DNA of 64,000 bases from Vibrio agarivorans. Its GTDB lineage: Bacteria > Pseudomonadota > Gammaproteobacteria > Enterobacterales > Vibrionaceae. The translations under genes were made by a program, and so were the position numbers. Every line of letters starts with the position of its first letter. Within the stretch, counting starts at the first letter, position 1. Under the pieces are notes generated by a model that was not told the origin of the DNA, did not search any database, and was given only the letters and a program-made list of their open reading frames with translations. The stretch is taken from contig NZ_JAUFQF010000001.1 of NCBI RefSeq assembly GCF_030409635.1, positions 372,001 through 436,000 of the forward strand, in the 5' to 3' direction. Shown here piece after piece: positions 61,829 to 64,000 of the stretch.

Positions 61829-62749
61829 TTACTCACGCTGAGAATCTATCGAAGCCAAAAAGTCTGTCGTTTGACCGAAGCGCTCAAAAATCATATCTCT
61901 AAATGCGACGACGCGAGTTGCAATCAGCTTCCTATCTGCCCAAACCAAAAAAGCTTTGCCGGTTGGGCATTTTACTTCTGGCAAAACCTCAATCAGCTCA
62001 CCGCGCTCAGCACGCTTATCAAACGCCGCGCGTGGCATCATGCAGATCCCGGCGCCTTCGACAGTGGCATCGATGTTTAAACGCAAGCTGCTTACAGAAT
62101 ACTTTGGACGATATGGTATGCGTATCGGCTTTCCTTCCTCTTTTAACTCCCAATAGGGTAGGTTGTTTCCCGATAGCAGTGGATGATTAACGAGATCTTC
62201 AGCGCACTTCGGTTGGCCATGTTTCTCTATATAGGCTGGTGATGCTGCCATCATCAATGGTGACTCAAAGAGTTGCCGTTGAATTAGGTGGCTTGCATGG
62301 GGTGGACTGGTCACGATAGCGAGGTCAATTTGCTCATCAAAAAACCTTTCTGTTCCAGCGCTAAACTGAATTGAGACCGACACTTCCGGATGAACTTCCA
62401 TAAATTCAATCGCCATCTTCTGCAAAAAGTTATCAGCAAAAGGCTCAGGACATGAGATACGGATTTCTCCGGTCAGTACTGGTTGGCTGTTTGAAAGCTG
62501 TGTCCACTGTTCGTTCAACTGCATAAATAGGGAAGCAAAACGCTGGTAGTACTCATCTCCAGCAGTGGTGAGCTGAAAATGTTTCGCATTGCGATGGACA
62601 AGCTTTTCACCGAGCTTATCTTCAAGGCTTGCGACTGCTCTTGATAGAGTGGGAGCAGATACATATGTTTTAAGGCTCGCTGCGGCAAAGCCTCCACACT
62701 CTACAGATTGACAGAATAGATATAGGTTAGAGATGTCTTTCGCTTTCAT
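61829..62749 (-). CDS. LysR-family transcriptional regulator
   Basis: Regulator of 306 residues. N-terminal helix-turn-helix: LYLFCQSVECGGFAAASLKTYVSAPTLSRAVASLEDKLG (~8-47). The effector domain begins at GEIRISCPEPFADNFL; the C-terminus includes GAGICMMPRAAF. It is divergent from the DUF2798 and AhpD-like genes, with a T-N11-A dyad between, so it most likely controls those two genes. The effector is unknown. Confidence 0.87.
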   Translation of the reverse strand: MKAKDISNLYLFCQSVECGGFAAASLKTYVSAPTLSRAVASLEDKLGEKLVHRNAKHFQLTTAGDEYYQRFASLFMQLNEQWTQLSNSQPVLTGEIRISCPEPFADNFLQKMAIEFMEVHPEVSVSIQFSAGTERFFDEQIDLAIVTSPPHASHLIQRQLFESPLMMAASPAYIEKHGQPKCAEDLVNHPLLSGNNLPYWELKEEGKPIRIPYRPKYSVSSLRLNIDATVEGAGICMMPRAAFDKRAERGELIEVLPEVKCPTGKAFLVWADRKLIATRVVAFRDMIFERFGQTTDFLASIDSQRE

Positions 62750-62799
62750 TTTGATTCGCTCACAAACAATCGAGAGATACCAGAGTTAAGCATGCATAT

Positions 62800-62812
62800 T
62801 TGAAAGATTCAA
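62800..62812. promoter_or_regulatory. LysR-type dyad TTGAA-N3-TTCAA
   Basis: A short inverted repeat of the T-N11-A form in the 138-bp region between the divergent LysR and DUF2798 genes, a typical place for a LysR operator. Confidence 0.45.
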
Positions 62813-62887
62813 CTTAAATTCTGTCTGTTTTTGATGTGCTTTGATGGGGGTAATATAACCACATCAGTTACCCAGACGGAGTTAATC

Positions 62888-63130
62888 ATGAAAAAGTTTC
62901 CACGTAAGTTCCAGTACCCATTAATGGTATCTATGGTTCTGCCTACTATGCTCTTAAGCATGCCAGCAATTATGGTAGCGAAGACTCTGCCGTCAAATGG
63001 GGTGTTTTTAGATGCATGGCTAAACGCGGTTTCACAAATGGTGCCATCAGCGTTACTCGTTTTAGCGCTCGTTGCACCAACGGTTCGCCTATTTGTGACC
63101 AAAGTGCTTATTGAGCCAGAAGCAAAATAG
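62888..63130 (+). CDS. DUF2798 family small membrane protein
   Basis: Protein of 80 residues with two membrane helices (~12-32 and ~48-69). The start MKKFPRKFQYPLMVSMVLP with CGGAG 8 bases upstream is chosen; the longer open frame upstream is the promoter region. The pattern 'K-x-P-x-K...P...M(S)...W...P-x-x-R' fits DUF2798, of unknown function. It is 70 bp before the AhpD-like gene and probably co-transcribed with it. Confidence 0.8.
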   Translation: MKKFPRKFQYPLMVSMVLPTMLLSMPAIMVAKTLPSNGVFLDAWLNAVSQMVPSALLVLALVAPTVRLFVTKVLIEPEAK

Positions 63131-63200
63131 CCAGACCGTCAAATAACGATCAAATTTAGTGAACAAATAACTAATCAAGCCAGATAAATAGGAAAGTAAA

Positions 63201-63749
63201 ATGAACGAATTTAAACTACACACTGTTGAATCAGCACCAGAGAAGAGTAAAGCAATCCTTGAGGGTGCTCAGAAGCAGATGGGTATGGTTCCTGGGCTTT
63301 ATGCTGTTATGGCCGAGTCACCGGAAACATTGAAAGCATACACTCAAATTCATCAACTATTCACCAATACATCGTTTGATGCTGAAGAGCTAACCGTGGT
63401 TTGGCAGACCATCAATGTTGAGCACGAGTGTCACTATTGTGTTCCTGCTCATACAGGTATTGCACATTCAATGAAAGTAGACCCTGCTTTAACAGAAGCA
63501 CTGCGTAACGATGAAGCGATGCCAACACCAAAGCTGCAGGCACTTAAAAACTTCACTCTTGCTGTTGTACGTCAGCGTGGCAATGTATCAGAAGCCGATA
63601 TCAGCGCATTTTTTGCCGCAGGCTATGCTCACCAGCAAGTGCTGGAAGTGATACTTGGCTTATCTCAAAAAGTGATCAGCAATTACGTAAACCACGTAGC
63701 TCATACACCTGTAGACAAAGTGTTCGAGAAGTTTGCGTGGTCTAAATAA
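63201..63749 (+). CDS. Carboxymuconolactone decarboxylase-family (AhpD-like) protein
   Basis: Helical cytoplasmic protein of 182 residues with the AhpD-type redox site: VEHECHYCVPAHTGIA, with Cys-His-Tyr-Cys and a following His. Such proteins reduce peroxides or act as disulfide reductases; the real lactone decarboxylases lack this CxxC, so a redox role is more likely. Good Shine-Dalgarno (AGGAAAGTAAA). Under the probable control of the divergent LysR. Confidence 0.87.
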   Translation: MNEFKLHTVESAPEKSKAILEGAQKQMGMVPGLYAVMAESPETLKAYTQIHQLFTNTSFDAEELTVVWQTINVEHECHYCVPAHTGIAHSMKVDPALTEALRNDEAMPTPKLQALKNFTLAVVRQRGNVSEADISAFFAAGYAHQQVLEVILGLSQKVISNYVNHVAHTPVDKVFEKFAWSK

Positions 63750-63766
63750 CCATCAGGCACTCTATG

Positions 63767-63804
63767 AAAATAGCCATACAAAGCGCTTTATATGGCTATT
63801 TTAA
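63767..63804 (+). terminator. Hairpin terminator after the AhpD-like gene
   Basis: A 12-bp stem AAAATAGCCATA/TATGGCTATTTT (63767-63778/63791-63802) with an inner palindrome AAAGCGCTTT. Confidence 0.75.
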
Positions 63805-63920
63805 ATTAGCGAAATAACGTAAGTTTGGTTGGTTACTTGACGACGTATCTGAGTAATACTTCGTTATCGAGCACGACGTTGGTAGACCAAATAAAACTCG
63901 CTCCCGCGCCGCTAAACTTA

Positions 63921-64000
63921 TTAATTCAGTTTTCCTTCATCCAACGCACTAGCAACCCATACCAATGGTGCATTCCAGTTAATAGTGATCTCATTGAGTG
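63921..64000 (-). CDS. Glycoside hydrolase family 9-like protein, C-terminal end (start outside window)
   Basis: Reading the minus strand from the right edge, one frame is open and ends at TAA (63923-63921), coding for LNEITINWNAPLVWVASAL and DEGKLN. The Asn-Glu followed by I-x-W-N-A-P-L is the usual end of GH9 enzymes (endoglucanase-type or glucosaminidase-type, common in vibrios next to chitin genes); the Glu there is the catalytic acid. Only 26 codons are visible, so the substrate cannot be told. Confidence 0.6.
   Translation of the reverse strand, partial: LNEITINWNAPLVWVASALDEGKLN

Overview
The window looks like chromosomal DNA of a Vibrio or close relative (Vibrionaceae, moderate GC). 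The grounds are an NspS/MbaA-type norspermidine signalling pair, an RpoX/RpoQ-like sigma factor, many c-di-GMP and two-component proteins, a YeiE/YeiH pair, a sigma-28-type chemoreceptor promoter, and dense gene packing with intrinsic terminators between convergent genes. No rRNA, tRNA, CRISPR array or insertion sequence was seen. The species assignment is inferred from gene content only.

Positions 1-8,000 hold the 3' end of a taurine-type ABC permease gene, an endonuclease III-like glycosylase, a HopJ-family protein, a small unknown protein, a chemoreceptor with a sigma-28-like promoter and a CRP-like site, a DCC (DUF393) protein, and an nspS-mbaA-like pair coding for a polyamine-binding protein and a GGDEF-EAL receptor. 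Positions 8,000-20,800 hold an operon of a degenerate GGDEF protein with a molybdopterin-binding-fold protein, an SRPBCC protein, a YdcH protein, a yeiH/yeiE divergent pair, a LysR-Crp regulator pair upstream of a secreted DUF1254/DUF1214 protein, a sugar O-acetyltransferase, a glycine-zipper lipoprotein, a DsbA-family protein, an EamA transporter and an ABC1/AarF kinase. Positions 20,800-25,600 are a three-gene operon: hybrid histidine kinase, small phosphate-binding-like periplasmic protein, and outer-membrane beta-barrel protein.

The most striking region is 25,600-61,100. It has an RpoS-like alternative sigma factor gene with a foldable leader, a small unknown gene under a well-formed promoter overlapped by a palindrome, and a six-gene type I secretion operon on the minus strand. 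That operon runs HPt-like, HlyD-type adaptor, histidine-kinase-like protein with receiver, TolC-type outer-membrane protein, then two different ABC half-transporters. Divergent from it is a 24.4-kb gene for a giant surface protein of about 8,146 residues, made of roughly 65 cadherin-like 'tandem-95' domains with inserted DUF4114, LamG-like and other beta-sandwich modules. The secretion operon contains what looks like a disabled phosphorelay: the kinase-like protein has Tyr where the phosphorylated His should be, and the HPt-like protein has Ser there, while the last receiver keeps its Asp. Both ABC ATPase domains also have altered catalytic motifs. The giant reading frame is broken by three single-base homopolymer differences within about 1 kb of almost identical 573-bp repeats. 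These look more like assembly errors than real mutations, because 17.7 kb of open frame follows.

Positions 61,000-64,000 hold a small membrane protein, a LysR regulator divergent from a DUF2798 membrane protein and a carboxymuconolactone decarboxylase-like (AhpD-type) protein, and at the right edge the C-terminal end of a probable GH9 glycoside hydrolase on the minus strand.

A possible working picture (inference) is a cell-surface and signalling region: polyamine/c-di-GMP input (nspS-mbaA, GGDEF proteins), a dedicated sigma factor, and a large exported adhesin with its own secretion machine and a regulatory protein built from receiver and HPt folds.
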